Assembly (NCBI RefSeq): GCF_000972845.2
Contig: NC_040025.1
Coordinates: 22,706,021-22,770,020 of the forward strand
From: Larimichthys crocea
Lineage: Eukaryota > Chordata > Actinopteri > Sciaenidae
Length of the DNA: 64,000 nucleotides
Direction: 5' to 3'
In this document: positions 1-12,184 of the stretch, one piece after another
How the letters are laid out: each line of letters starts with the position of its first letter
Position numbering within the stretch: position 1 is the first letter of the stretch
Program-made: the position numbers and the translations under genes
Notes under the pieces: generated by a model
What the model was told of the DNA's origin: nothing
The model's database searches: none
What the model saw: the letters and a program-made list of their open reading frames with translations, nothing else

Positions 1-1926
1 CAGCATTAGACATGGTCTCTGTCATGCTGGATGATGCAAGTGCTGCAAAACTAAAAACTATCCCTCTGTCCAATGACACTGTCGCCAGACGTATAGATGA
101 CATTGCTAACGATCTTCAAGAACAGCTGGTAGATAAACTCAAAGACAAACGTTTTGCCTTACAATTTGATGAAGCAACTGACAGCAACAAAGACTGTTTG
201 TTTATTGCTTATGTACGTTTTGACATGACAGACTCCCTGTGTGAGGATCTACTTTTTTGTAAATATGTCAGAGACAGAGCCACAGCTGAAGAGCTATTCA
301 AAATGCTGGACTGCTTCTTGACTGAGAATGGGCTAAAGTGGGAGAACTGCATTGGTGTTTGCAGTGATGGTGCACAAACCATGGCAGGGAAGAGAAACGG
401 ACTTCAGGCACTCATCAAGAAGGCCTCACCTAATGCTGAGTGGACACACTGTATTATACACAGAGAAGCACTTGCATCAAGGCCACTTTCCCCTGAATTA
501 AGTGAGGTGATGACTGATATTATAGGTGTAGTCAATTTTATAAAGACCAGACCACTAAAAACAAGAGTCTTCTCTGCTATCTGTGAGGAGATGGGAGCTG
601 AACATCAAGCTGTGCTCTATCACAGTGAAGCAAGGTGGCTGTCACGAGGAAAAGTCTTTTCCCGAGTTTTTGAGCTCAGAGAGCAGATAAGAGTGTTTTT
701 GGAGCAGGAGCACAAGTATGAAGTCGCAGAAAAATTTAGTGATGAGAACTTCCTGGGAAAACTGGCCTACCTGAGTGACATATTTGGAAAGCTGAATGAA
801 CTAAATCTACAGCTTCAAGGGAAAGATAAACACCTCCCTCAGGTCACAGACAAGATCAGCTCTTTCACTCGAAAGCTTGCGATGTGGGGCAGGAAACTTG
901 ATGAAGGAAACACTGATTCCTTCGAGAACCTACATGAATTTGTGGACACTACTGACTATGATGCTACCTCAGTGATTCCACACATTAAGCAGCATATTTC
1001 ATCACTGATGGGATTCTTTAAAAAGTACTTCCCTGAAAACAGTTCCCAGTATGACTGGGTGAGAGATCCTTTCAGTGCACCAGCTCCAACTGGTTTCAGC
1101 TCTACAGAAGAGGACCAGTTCATTGACATGACGTCTGATTCCACATTGAGACTGAGGTTCACATCACAGACACTGAGTGAATTCTGGCTGAGTGTAGAGA
1201 GGCAGTATCCACTCTTAGGGCAGAGGGCTATAGGCATTCTGCTTCCTTTTGCAACATCTTACCTCTGTGAGACTGGCTTCTCTGCTGTTGCTGCGCTGAA
1301 GACCAAGTACAGGTCCCAGCTAAACATTGAGCAGGAGCTGAGAGTTGCAGTATCATGCTTCAAACCTCGCTTCGAAAAGCTGTGCACTGCAAAACGTGCT
1401 CATTGTAGCCATTAATCCTGACTTCCTCATTTTGATAAAAAAAGAAAGGAAAAAATCAGCACAAATTGTTTCATTAATTTTTGTTTTGTAGGTTAAAGTG
1501 TTTTATATATTGTGTTCCTGAGTTAATGTTGCTGAACTGAATTTAAATTTATTATTTATTGATTTTATTTAATTTTATTTTTCAATATCAAATGGCGCAA
1601 TAAGTTGGTCAAAAATGTTTACAGTTTAAACAAGGATTTATTTATTTTTTAATTTCAGGCAAATTGATGCACTTAAAATCTTTTCTGTTACAGACTAAAA
1701 AACAATGTTAATAAAGTTATTCTTTGTTGTAAGTTGAACTATAGTTCTTTCTTTTTTCTTTTTTGTTTTCTTTAATGTTGATGAGGATACAATGTTATGC
1801 AGAGGTGTACTTATTACAATTTTATAGACAAATGATATTATTTATAGACGCGGCGGAGAGTGGGGGGGCACGAATTGTTTTCTTCTTGCTAGGGGGGGCG
1901 TAACAGAAAATAATTGAGAAGCACTG
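1..1926 (+). mobile_element. hAT transposon, Buster/ZBED5-like, 3' part
   Basis: The left end lies outside the window. The element holds an open hAT transposase frame followed by about 500 bases of AT-rich 3' sequence. The right end carries G-rich runs and finishes in TTGAGAAGCACTG, whose reverse complement CAGTGCTTCTCAA is a typical hAT terminal inverted repeat. The 8-base target duplication cannot be checked because the other end is absent. Confidence 0.85.
3..1415 (+). CDS. hAT transposase (ZBED5/Buster type), 5' end outside window
   Basis: A transposase of the hAT superfamily would bind the element ends and cut and rejoin DNA with an RNase H-fold DDE site. The frame is open to the left edge, so the N-terminal BED zinc finger is outside the window; the first internal Met is at base 12. 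From that Met, residues about 45-55 read FALQFDEATD, the hAT catalytic block with its first acidic residue. Residues about 110-125 carry the CSDGAQTM block, followed by the HCIIHRE block. The C-terminus has the hAT dimerisation signature (LCETGFSAV, then TKYRSQLN). There are no internal stops over 470 codons. A domesticated ZBED-like gene is possible, but the adjoining hAT terminal repeat favours a mobile copy. Confidence 0.85.
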   Translation, partial: ALDMVSVMLDDASAAKLKTIPLSNDTVARRIDDIANDLQEQLVDKLKDKRFALQFDEATDSNKDCLFIAYVRFDMTDSLCEDLLFCKYVRDRATAEELFKMLDCFLTENGLKWENCIGVCSDGAQTMAGKRNGLQALIKKASPNAEWTHCIIHREALASRPLSPELSEVMTDIIGVVNFIKTRPLKTRVFSAICEEMGAEHQAVLYHSEARWLSRGKVFSRVFELREQIRVFLEQEHKYEVAEKFSDENFLGKLAYLSDIFGKLNELNLQLQGKDKHLPQVTDKISSFTRKLAMWGRKLDEGNTDSFENLHEFVDTTDYDATSVIPHIKQHISSLMGFFKKYFPENSSQYDWVRDPFSAPAPTGFSSTEEDQFIDMTSDSTLRLRFTSQTLSEFWLSVERQYPLLGQRAIGILLPFATSYLCETGFSAVAALKTKYRSQLNIEQELRVAVSCFKPRFEKLCTAKRAHCSH

Positions 1927-2241
1927 ACTTAGGGAGTTAACTGAAGTTATCACTTCTTAGACACTGAACACAGCCTTCCTGAACAATATGAGCAGGTGTG
2001 GTTTAACTTTTTTTTTTTCAAATGGATTATTTATGGTCCTGAATTCCTGTGTTTTAATGAATTCATCTGCTGATCATCTTTTATTCATGACTATTCATCA
2101 ATATAAATATATGAAGAAATTTTTTAACTGATCTATAAGAAGGTGTGTGAGAACTTGTGGTACTGTATTGGTACTGTATGAATCAACCAACAGACATAGA
2201 ATCATGCTGTGATTGGTGGTGTCGCTCTCTTACGACGACAA
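1927..2241. other. Unassigned spacer
   Basis: AT-rich sequence between the hAT right end and the 5' end of L2 copy A. I see no coding signal and no recognisable repeat. Confidence 0.5.
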
Positions 2242-2432
2242 CGTGCTTTACGGTAACGTATTGTGTCACTTCCGGTTATCGGTGTTGCTGCCACGGTGCT
2301 CACTGCTCTGTTCACCTAAACAGATTTTTGTATATTTCTCACATCTGCGATTATCTACTTATCTCTGCACTAACCACAATCTGATAGTTTCTCCAGTTTC
2401 TGTTAGCCACACTAACTAGCCTAGCTATAGCA

Positions 2433-3272
2433 ATGGCTTCTCTCTCCTGCTCTCTCCTGCCCGGTGTGCCACATGTTCAGTTACTCCTCGTCCTCCTTTA
2501 GTGATAACGGTACTTGTAATAAATGTAGTTTATTTGTAGCTCTGGAGGCGAGGGTCAGTGAGTTAGAGGCACGGTACCGCACCACCGAACAGTCAGTAGC
2601 TCAGATAGTTAGCCAGTCCCCTGTAGCCGGTGCGGTACAGCCACAGGTAGCTTCTGTTAGCCGTCCCCCGGTAGTTCCCGAGCAGCCGGGAGGCTGGGTG
2701 ACTGTTCGAAGGAGGCATAGCCCCAAACTGAAGCCCACGGTACACCACCAACCGCTCCATGTTTCAAACAGATTTTCCCCGCTCAGCGACACACCCGCTG
2801 AGAGGCCAACTCTGGTCATTGGCAGCTCCATAGTCCGAAACGTGAAGTTAGCGACACCGGGGGCCATAGTTAAATGCATCCCGGGGGCCAGAGCGGGCAA
2901 CATCGAGTCTTTTTTGAAACTGCTGGCTAAAGATAAACGTAAATACATTACCGCTGACGTAATGACACCCGGTTACGCCAATCGGAGGTCACTAAAATTA
3001 ATGTTTCATCGGTGTGTGAATATGCCAGAACGATGACGGACTCCGTAGTTTTCTCTGGTCCCCTCCCCAATGTGACCAGTGATGACATGTTTAGCCGCAT
3101 GTCGTCGTTCCACCGCTGGCTGTCGAGGTGGTGTCCAGCAAACGATGTGGGCTTCATAGACAATTGGACACCTTTCTGGGGAAAACCTGGTCTGATTAGG
3201 AGAGACAGCATCCATCCCACTTTGGATGGAGCAGCTCTCATATCTGGAAATATGGCCAAGTTTATTAGTTGA
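2433..3272 (+). pseudogene. L2 ORF1 (esterase-like), copy A, frameshifted
   Basis: It matches the intact ORF1 of copy B (minus strand 20516-21385). The ATG at 2433 is followed by a short deletion that shifts frame, so the conserved frame is only open from 2464. Near 2945-2970 a second lesion removes the segment encoding the GGND block of the SGNH-type esterase domain, and the C-terminal part continues in another frame at 3012-3272, including the terminal DxxH block. It is therefore non-functional unless these lesions are sequence errors. Confidence 0.8.
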
Positions 3273-3356
3273 CCAAAACCATGTCGACAACCCAGAGTTG
3301 AGACCAGGAAGCAGAGCTGCAGTCTTACACGCTTCTCTGCGCCTCCATTAGAGCAG

Positions 3357-6300
3357 TTGCCCACCCAGTCCTTTAGTATAGAGACTGTGTCTGTCCCCCG
3401 TCCACCTACATTAGTTAAAGATAAAACAAACAGAAGAGGAGTTCATCATAAAAACTTAATAAAAATTAAATCAACATCTCCAACAGTCCAAAATAAGAGA
3501 ATTAAATGTGGACTGCTAAATATCAGGTCTTTGTCATCTAAAGCTGTCTTAGGTAATGAATTAATATCTGATTATGATATTGATTTGTTCTGTCTCACTG
3601 AAACCTGGCTGCAGGAGGATGAATATGTTAGCTTAAATGAATCCACTCCTCCGAGTCATTGTAATACTCATATTCCTCGAAGTACTGGTCGAGGTGGTGG
3701 AGTTGGAGCCATATTTGACTCAAGTCTATTAATAAATCCTAAACCTAAACTAAATTATAATTCATTTGAAAGTCTTGTTCTTAGCCTCACTCACCCAACC
3801 TGGAAAACATCGCAGCCAATTTTATTTGTTACAGTATATCGAGCTCCTGGTCCTTATTCTGAATTTTTATCTGAATTTGCAGAATTTGCATCAGGCTTGA
3901 TCCTTAAAACAGTGAAGTAATTATTGTAGGTGATTTTAACATTCATGTGGACAACCACAATGATAGTCTGCGTTTATCTCTCTATTAGATTCAATCGGCT
4001 TCTGTCAGAGTGTAAATAAACCGACTCATTGTCTGAACCACACTCTTGATCTTGTTCTTTCATATGGCATTGAAATTGATCATCTTTTCCACAGAATCCT
4101 CTTCTGTCTGACCATTTTTTAATAACCTTTGAGTTCATACTACCGGACTATAAGCCTTTGTGTAGAAGCTTCTACAGCAGATGTTTATCTGATAGTGCTG
4201 TAGCCAAATTTAAGGAAGTGATTCCTTCAGCATTGAATCAAATGCCATGTCTAACTGTAACAGAGGACTTGTCTACTTCCTTTAGCCACCCACAAATAGA
4301 CCATCTTGTTGATAGTATTACAGGCTCATTACGGACAACTCTAGACTCTATTGCACCTCTGAAAAAGAAGATAATTAAACAAAGAAGGCTAGCACCATGG
4401 TATAGCCAGCAGACTCGTAAATTAAAGCAAGAGGCACGTAAATCTGAACGCAAATGGCGTGCCACTAAACTGGAAGAATCTCATCTAGTCTGGCAAGATA
4501 ATCTCAAAACATACAGGAAGGCTCTCCGTAATGCCAGAGCAGCCTATTACTCTTCTTTAATTGAGGAGAATAAGAACAACCCCAGGTTTCTCTTCAGCAC
4601 TGTAGCCAGGCTAACAGAGAATCACAGCTCTACTGAACCATCTATTCCTTTAGGTCTAAGTAGCAATGACTTCATGAGCTTCTTTAATGATAAGATTATA
4701 ACTATTAGAGACAAAATCCATCACCTCTTGCCCTCAACAGGCATTGATCTGCATTCTGATACAGCAAGTTTTGAAACAGCTGTAAAACCTGATATGTATT
4801 TAGACTGTTTTTCCCCCATCGACCTTCATCAAATAACTTTAATCATTTCTGCAGCTAAGCCGTCATCCTGTCTCTTAGACTCCATCCCAACCAGGTTGCT
4901 CAAGGATGTTTTACCTGTAGTTAGTAATTCGTTATTGGATATGATTAATCTGTCTTTATTATCAGGATATGTACCACAGTCCTTTAAGGTAGCTGTAATT
5001 AAACCTCTTCTTAAAAAGCCCACTCTAGACCCAGAGGTCTTAGCCAACTACAGACCGATATCAAACCTTCCCTTTCTGTCTAAGATACTTGAGAAAGCTG
5101 TAGCTAATCAGCTGTGTGACTTTCTCCATAACAATAGTCTATTTGAGGATTTTCAGTCAGGATTTAGAGTGCATCATAGCACAGAGACCGCATTAGTCAA
5201 AGTTACAAATGACCTCCTAATGGCATCAGACAAAGGACTCATCTCTGTACTTGTCCTGTTAGATCTTAGTGCTGCATTTGACACCATTGACCATCAAATT
5301 CTTTTACAGAGACTGGAACATCGAATTGGCATCAAAGGAACCGCCCTAAGCTGGTTTAAATCGTACTTTTTAGATCGATCTCAGTTTGTTCACGTCAATG
5401 ATGAATCCTCCATGCAGACCAAAGTTTGTCATGGAGTCCCACAAGGTTCTGTACTTGGACCACTTCTATTCAGTTTATATATGCTTCCTTTAGGGAACAT
5501 TATTAGGAATCACTCTATCAATTTTCATTGTTATGCTGACGACACCCAATTATATTTATCGATCAAGCCTGATGCAACCAATCAGTTAACTAAACTCCAA
5601 GCATGCCTTAAGGATATAAAAAGTTGGATGACCTACAATTTTTTGATGTTAAATTCAGACAAAACTGAAGTTCTTGTAATTGGACCCAAACACCTCAGAA
5701 ACTCTCTTTCTAGAGACTTAGTTACTTTAGATGGGATCACCCTGGCCTCCAGCTCCACTGTAAAGAATCTTGGAGTTGTTTTTGATCAGGATTTGTCCTT
5801 TAACGTCCACATAAAACAAATTTCGAGGACTGCATTCTTCCACTTACGTAACATCGCTAAAATCAGACGCATTGTCTCTCAGGCGGATGCAGAAAAACTA
5901 GTCCACGCATTTGTTACTTCAAGGCTGGACTATTGTAACTCTTTGTTATCAGGCTGCTCTAATAAGTCTCTTAGGACTTTGCAGTTAATTCAGAATGCTG
6001 CTGCACGTGTTCTGACAGGAACCAAGATCAGAGATCACATCTCTCCCATTTTGGCTTCCTTGCATTGGCTACCTATTAAATCTAGAATAGAATTTAAAAT
6101 TCTTCTCCTTACTTACAAAGCTCTTCATGGTCAGGCACCATCTTATCTAAAAGAGCTCATAATACCTTATTACCCCTCTAGAACACTGCGCTCTCAGGAC
6201 GCTGGGTTCCTTGTGGTTCCTATAGTTTCCAAAAGTAGATTGGGAGCCAGAGCTTTCAGCTATCAGGCTCCTCTTCTGTGGAACAAACTACCATTCTGGG

Positions 6301-6374
6301 TTCGGGAGGCAGACACGGTCAACACTTTTAAGAGTAGACTTAAGACTTTCCTTTTTGATAAAGCCTATAGTTAG
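3357..6374 (+). pseudogene. L2 ORF2 (endonuclease-reverse transcriptase), copy A
   Basis: ORF2 nicks the target and reverse transcribes the LINE RNA. The apurinic-type endonuclease starts at 3357-3920 (LNIRS and LTETWL blocks). It is then broken by at least three small indels between about 3910 and 4095, judged against copy C. From 4158 to 6374 the frame is open for 738 residues and holds a complete reverse transcriptase: [12 protein letters not shown] (residue ~367), [12 protein letters not shown] (~427), YADD catalytic motif (~458), and the C-terminal thumb and conserved tail. Only the endonuclease is damaged, so the copy is probably dead for autonomous movement. Confidence 0.88.
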
Positions 6375-6510
6375 GGCTGGCTCAGGTCATCCCTTAGTTA
6401 TGCTGCCATAGGATTAGACTGCCAGGGGACTCCCCCTCCCCCCAGGGTTATGCCTAGCCAGGCACGGTATTGGTTGAAGATGCAGTCACATCTCCCTTAC
6501 CGAAAACCCT

Positions 6511-6556
6511 CTCTTTCACTTTCACTCTCTCCTTCTTTCTTTCTTTCTCTTTCTCT

Positions 6557-6618
<62 letters not shown>
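6511..6618 (+). repeat. CT/CTTT microsatellite in L2 3' UTR
   Basis: Mixed CTTT then pure CT dinucleotide tract. The same site in copy B is an AG tract on the plus strand (17041-17262), and in copy C a short CTCT/CTAT tract (about 55886-55920). It is therefore an intrinsic, length-unstable part of the L2 3' UTR. Confidence 0.95.
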
Positions 6619-6622
<4 letters not shown>

Positions 6623-7115
6623 CTGTGGACATGTCTCATTAATGCATGTTAGTAACCAAACTTCCCCGGAGTTTCTGTGCTCTGTCGTCCAGCAGGTTTT
6701 CGTGGATCGTGACTGCTGCTGTGATTCTGCACGACGTCCACTACACATATTATTACTGTCATTATTGCTACCATATCTGCTACTGTGGTCATTTTATCAT
6801 TCATTGTAATTCATTGTCATTTTATCAGTCATTGTAATTGTACAATATGTTTGTGTTGATTTGTTCTGTACACGTGACATCTATTGCACGTCTGTCCGTC
6901 CTGGAAGAGGGATTCCTCCTCTGTGGCTCTTCCTGAGGTTTCTTCCACCTTTTTTCCCTCTTAAAGGTTTTTTTGTGTTTTTTCCTCACTCGAACCGAGG
7001 GTCTAAGGACAGAGGGTGTCACTCCCTGTACAGATTGTAAAGCCCTCTGAGGCAAATGTATTTATGTGTGTATGTGACTTTGGGCTATACAAATAAAATT
7101 GATTTGATTTGATTT

Positions 7116-9839
7116 ATTACCATTTTATTTAACTGTTATTTATGCCTGTGTATATAGTGTTAAAATGGATATCTTATAAGTGTATAGTGTGAAATTTTTT
7201 TCTTGGGATTTTACTATCCAACCTCCATAGTGATCAAATGTTTTTCCTGCTATTACTATTACCTAACTTACCATTTGGGAGCTGCTGTAACGAACACTAT
7301 TTCCCTGCAGGGATTAATAAAGTATTTCAGATTTTGATTCTGATGCCAGAGGGTCTGGAAGGAAACTGAAACCACAGCAGCTGGAGATAACATGTCCATT
7401 TTCCTGCCCTAAAGACCCATGTTGCCAAATGTCTGTAGGCCATAATAACACAGTAATCATACACAGTAATGTGTATGACACCTTCACCAAGGCAGTACTG
7501 GGAGAAGTGCGGTAAGAGGCTCACACGGTTCGCACAGTACTGGCCAAAGCATTTCCTCTCCCTGGTGTAGGCCTTTCCCTACAGTTGTCACATGGTATAT
7601 CTGCCACTCCAGAAAAAGGTGGAGCACTATGCCTATGCTGATGAATTATCAGGGTCCAGTATTTCAAAAGTGATCTAACAGGATTATCCTGGTCGGATTG
7701 GATTAAATCTAGATCTGAAAACACAGATCCAGAGAATCCTGAAGATCAGGATTCTGCTCTGGTAATCCAATCCTCTCTTGAATCTAGATAAAATGCTGGA
7801 TTTGGGTATTTCAAAAGTTAAAGCAGATATCTGGATCAACTTGATACCAAAATTTCAGGATCATTTGGATCCCACCTCAGAGGTGGATTTCACTTGACAA
7901 AGTCTCAGCTCCACTTCTCCTGGATATTGTTACTCAATATGTTCATTACACTTAATCTAATAATCTATTAAGTGTTAGTGTTTTACTATTAACAAATAAT
8001 AAAAGTAGCTTCATTGTAAGAAATTTAAAGCATAGTAAAATATTTTTGAACAAACCTGAAACTGCTGTAAATACGAGTAACAATTACAGACCTATGAGAT
8101 GTGTGCACTTGCATTTTTTCAGTGTGTTTATATTATGCTGCATATTGAAGCACTTTACAAGCATTTAAGGTATATTTACATCCTTCTGATTAAATGAAGA
8201 CACGTTTGACTTCAGTCAGAAGCTTAAAAATGCAATTTAAAAATGTTTGGAAATAGCTTGAATGTGATTGTGAAACATGCATCAGTGTATTTCAGTGTTT
8301 GTGTACAACTGATTATTTTACTTCATCAAATCAGACCATAATTATGTTCAGTGAGAGCCTTCTAAATAAGGGAGACAAATTAGGATGGAAAAATGTTTCT
8401 AATAGTGCCACTGACCAAGCTATATACCATGAAAGTAATGCAGTTACAATTTCCAGCAGTTTCAAGCACTTTATTCAAAATCCAATAACTTGAAAACCTT
8501 AAATGTACAATACAATACAATGAAAGCGTTTCAAAGGATTTCCAGCACTCATACGGTTGTCCTTAATAGCTGAGCGGTCCATGGCTGTGAGTGGACTCTG
8601 AAAGCAGAAGACAGAGAAGCTGTATGAGTATATCTTTGTTTATGTACACAAAAACATGACATCATCACCAGCATTACTGTAGCATCATGACACTTCTGAA
8701 TGAACCGTATACTTAATACTCGTACCGTGTAACTGAATTTGAATTAGGTAACAATTCAAGAAGTTGGCTTGCATGATATGTTGGTTGGCGTTCATATGGT
8801 CTTTAAACCGCTACACATTAGACGGCGGTAAACGTACACTTTTGACGTGAAGTCGTGCTCCCAGCTGCTCCTTTTCTGAGGTTCCGTCATTCGATCCGGA
8901 GGCGGAGACACGGGATTTGGAAATCCGTAAACGGCCAGGTCGGGATCACAGTGATCCACCCTGCCAGTGTTTTGAAATACTCAGATGAAGTCAGCAGGAT
9001 CACCTTGATCCATGACTGAGAAAAGGAGGATTTCATTATCTGGATTATTCTGATCCAGATCACAAGTTTCTGAAACACTGCTGGCTGCCTCTGCAGCAGC
9101 TGGGGGGTGAGCTCCTTGTGCTCCTCCAGGCTCTCTTTGAGAGGTCTCTGCAGAAAAAAACATAGGAGAAACAAAGATGAGGTTTTAAAAGTTGCATATG
9201 TTTCCCAAGTGTAGACTGGCCAGCAGACCAAATATAACACAGACCTCTTAGTGTTTGGTACCAGGGCTAAACTTTGTGAAGCAACCTTTAGGTATGATGC
9301 TGTACATCTCTGAAACACTCTATTCATCTCAAAAGTAGCATAAGCCTGAAAACTTTGAATTCAAGACTGTTCACACTGTGTTTAGTTAAGTTGAGTTATA
9401 CTTGATTTCTTTGAAATATGATTTTCATCAATACAACTATTTATTTATACTTTATGATACTTCGGGTGACCCATTTTAAAAAAAGCCAAAATATCCCTAT
9501 TGTTTACACTGAAGAACAACTGTTAGCAGCAGTTTGTACTAGCATACTTTCAGCCTATGTGCCAGACCATGCAAACATCTGTTATTATGGGGAACAGTAA
9601 CATCTGTCATCAGGATAAACATTAGGTGGTGTGCAAAGGATGCTGAATAAATATGGTTTACACAGCAGGTTGTCTGTATGTACATGAGGTAATACATATT
9701 ACAGTATATACAGCATGCGCAGAAGGAGTCGATTGTTTGTGAGTAATGATATTTAGAACAAAAAGAATGTAAACAGTGAGAATAAATTAAATAAAATGAA
9801 ACAGTTAGTGCCTGACACTGTACTGTATGTCTGCTGTTA
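7116..9839. other. Unassigned region with low-order repeats
   Basis: No gene could be supported. A LINE/SINE-like tail (GGATTAATAAAGTATTTC followed by GATTCTGAT-type repeats) lies at about 7312-7345. Two stretches, about 7640-7880 and 8890-9080, are strikingly rich in GATCC/GGATCA motifs and share phrases such as TTTGAAATACT or TTTCAAAAG. They may be remnants of one DNA transposon, but I cannot name its family. A minus-strand open stretch at 8887-9327 has no recognisable domain. Confidence 0.4.
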
Positions 9840-10490
9840 ACTGTTCATGATGTCCTGTGAGAATAAACTGTTCTTCTGTCTGCTTGTTTTGGCGTACAGA
9901 GATCTGTAGCGCCTCCCAGAGGGGAGAAGTTGAAACAGGTTGTGTGGGCTGTAATGGCTCTACAGTGATGTTTCCTGCCTGTTTGCTAGGTATAAGTCCT
10001 GAATGGAGGGCAGGCTGGCACCGATCATTTTCTCTGCAGTCCTACCTGTCTGTTGGAGTCTGTTCTTGTCCTGTATGAAATCAGAAAGCTTATCCAAACC
10101 AAACAGTGATGTAAAAGCAGAGAGCAGACTGAATAATGGCAACAGCTCCTTGGGCAGGTTGAGCTTCCTGAGCTGGTGCAGGAAGTACAACCTCTGCTGG
10201 GCCTTCTGCGTTGGACTCCCACTTCAGGTCCTGGGAAATTGTGAATACCAGAAACCTGAAGGTTTCAACAGCAGTGTACAACAGTTTTGTTGGAGATGGT
10301 GATGGGTGGCTCCTTCTAAAGTCCCCTGCATCTCCACAGTTCTGAGTGTGTTCACCTCTAAGTTGTTCTGACCGCACCAGCAGGCCAGCCGTTGTCTGTA
10401 TGTCAGTAGTTTAACAGATGGTCTCCTGAGGTGCCGTTAAGGGAGAAAAGCAGTGGAGAGAGACACGCCCCTGGGGGGCGCCACTGCTTA
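9840..10490 (-). pseudogene. LINE reverse transcriptase 3' fragment, relic
   Basis: Read on the minus strand, this contains GAPQG (RT motif B, about 10470-10490), QTTAGLLVRSEQLRGEHTQ, a stretch resembling the FKFLGxxIS block, then YFLHQLRKLNLPKELLPLF and TAEKMIGASLPSIQDLY. These are the thumb and C-terminal blocks of a common fish LINE reverse transcriptase. Several frame changes and deletions are present. It is the 3' part of the element whose 5' part lies inverted at 10500-11030. Confidence 0.75.
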
Positions 10491-10499
10491 TCAAGAGTG

Positions 10500-11030
10500 T
10501 AGCATTATGTTCCTCACAGAGACATGGCTGAATAAACTCATTTGGGACTCGCTGGTAACTTTGTGAGAGCAGACAGGAGAGCAAAGGAGAGCAGTGAGAG
10601 GAAGGGCATAGGATTAGCAATGTTTGTGAATAAAATTTATGTTAAGGGTCAACTCTGCACAAGAGACACTGAGTTGTGAACCATTGGCATTCAGTGAGAT
10701 TATCTCCTGAGGGAGTTCTCACATATCACTGGGTTAGCTGTTTGTGTTCTACCCTCCACTGATGTTTCAGGGGCTTTCCACTCACAGTCCCTCTTTAACC
10801 ATTCTTCTCTGTCCTCCACTCTGCCCATCTTCACCCAGTATATTTGCGGCACCTGCAACAATAAAACATTACAGTACAGTACACAGTTCTTCACCACCAC
10901 TGACTGGGACGGAGAGGACAGTGACTGTTTGACCAGCTTTATCACAGACTACATCAGCTTCTATACAGAGAACACTGTGCCTACCAGGAAGGTAAGGTGT
11001 TTCTCCAACAACAAACCCAGGTGACCCCTT
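10500..11030 (+). pseudogene. LINE endonuclease/linker fragment, relic (inverted relative to 9840-10490)
   Basis: Plus-strand conceptual reading gives the FLTETWL endonuclease block, then GLAMFVN, CTRDTE, LREFSHI, and a linker with TDWDGEDSDCLTSFITDYI and VPTRKVRCFSNNKP. These are the apurinic endonuclease and inter-domain blocks of the same type of LINE as the minus-strand fragment just to the left. It is degenerate and non-functional. Confidence 0.7.
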
Positions 11031-12060
11031 TTGTCAGAATGTGGAGCAGACCATGCAAGAGGCAAAGCCACATGGAAAACAGTGCAGCCAATTAGTGAGA
11101 TAAATACAAATTTAGTCATTTTCTGTCAGTATCAGTAGACTCAGTTTCAAATCCACCAGCAACCAGAGAGAGAAAAAGGATATTCCACACAGAAGACAAG
11201 AGACAGAAACAAGTAGAAAACTGCACTTCCTGTGGAAAATGTGGTGTGAATGCCTTCTGCTGAAATGTCTGATGCAAAAATGTGAAATAAGCAGAAAAAC
11301 AGTAGAATAGTGTAATAAAGTGTAAAATGTTGAAACAAGTAGAACAGTGTAATAAAGTTTAAAGTTTGAATGAAGTCTGTAGCTAAAGTATGAAAGGTAT
11401 GACTGAGTAAAATACACATCATCATGTCCTAAATGAACGTTGTGATATTTGAATGGTTCTGTAGGACAGATTATTATGTAGGAGTAGTTAGGTGCCAAAT
11501 AAACAAAGTGCAAGAATAATAATAAAGAACAATAAAGGTTTGAAGATGCCAAACCGGCATCTACAAAGCAATTACAAAGTAATAGTGGCAGAGCTCTGTT
11601 CAAACCACACCAACTCCAATCTCTCAGAACCACCTGTCCAAAACTTGCCAGGCTGACTGACACTTATTGAACATAAATACATCCACAGAGAGAAATCAGC
11701 TTTAATGTTTTTATTGATTCATTAATTTTATTTCCCAATCCATCCCAGCAGGCAGAGGAATCTGCTAATAGTGGAAAGAAATCTCACAGCCATGCTTTGT
11801 GTGATTTAAACCTATGTGTGTCTCAGAGTCAGCATGGATTGATACATCAGATGGAAAGATCTGTTCCATGAGACAGATGAGTGACACACATAAGGAAGAC
11901 TTCTAAAAACAATTGATATGTGGTGTGACTAGTAGACATAGAAGACCAATGACACAAGCAGACATTTGATTTAAAGAGTCACTTTAACTTTTGTTTTAGC
12001 CAAGCTGTCAATCATTTCAAAGCTTGGTTCATATATTTATCGTAAACTCTTAAGCTTGTC
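11031..12060. other. Unassigned region
   Basis: AT-rich. There is a small imperfect tandem repeat (about 11300-11370, units around GTAATAAAGT/AAAATGTTGAAACAAGTAGAACA). A long minus-strand open stretch at 11112-11663 looks like chance: it has no domain and a low-complexity Phe/Leu/Tyr composition. Confidence 0.4.
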
Positions 12061-12184
12061 TCTTTGAGACAAAACTTGTGGAGAAGAAATGCTTCTGTTT
12101 CTGGGAAGCAGGTTGATTGGAAGAAAAAGGAAGAGTCAGAGAAAGTGAAAGTATTTGTGCTGCATAGTAGTCATATGTGGGTTG
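12061..12184 (+). repeat. Orphan copy of the chemokine promoter
   Basis: About 124 bases nearly identical to 12536-12661, which is the proximal promoter of the chemokine gene at 12786, including the ISRE-like GAAAGTGAAAG (12141-12151). It is followed directly by the start of the duplicated segment, with no gene body. It looks like the remains of a further gene copy deleted between its promoter and its downstream flank. Confidence 0.8.

Larger units (their letters stand above)
2242..7115 (+). mobile_element. L2/Maui-like LINE, copy A, near full length
   Basis: This non-LTR retrotransposon of the CR1/L2 group has a 5' UTR, an esterase-type ORF1, an endonuclease plus reverse transcriptase ORF2, a 3' UTR with a CT tract, and a (TTGAT)n tail. 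The 5' start is set by comparison with copy B (minus strand, 21624): both begin at CGTGCTTTACGG. The 3' end reads GGGCTATACAAATAAAATTGATTTGATT, a stretch shared by copies B, C and D. ORF1 and the endonuclease are frameshifted here, while the reverse transcriptase part is open. Confidence 0.9.

Noticed and set aside
6450..6748. Several overlapping open frames in the CT tract
   Set aside because: Low-complexity Ser/Leu or Arg/Glu repeats from a microsatellite, not genes.
11112..11663. 183-codon minus-strand open frame
   Set aside because: Biased Phe/Leu/Tyr composition from AT-rich DNA, no domain, no splice or promoter context.
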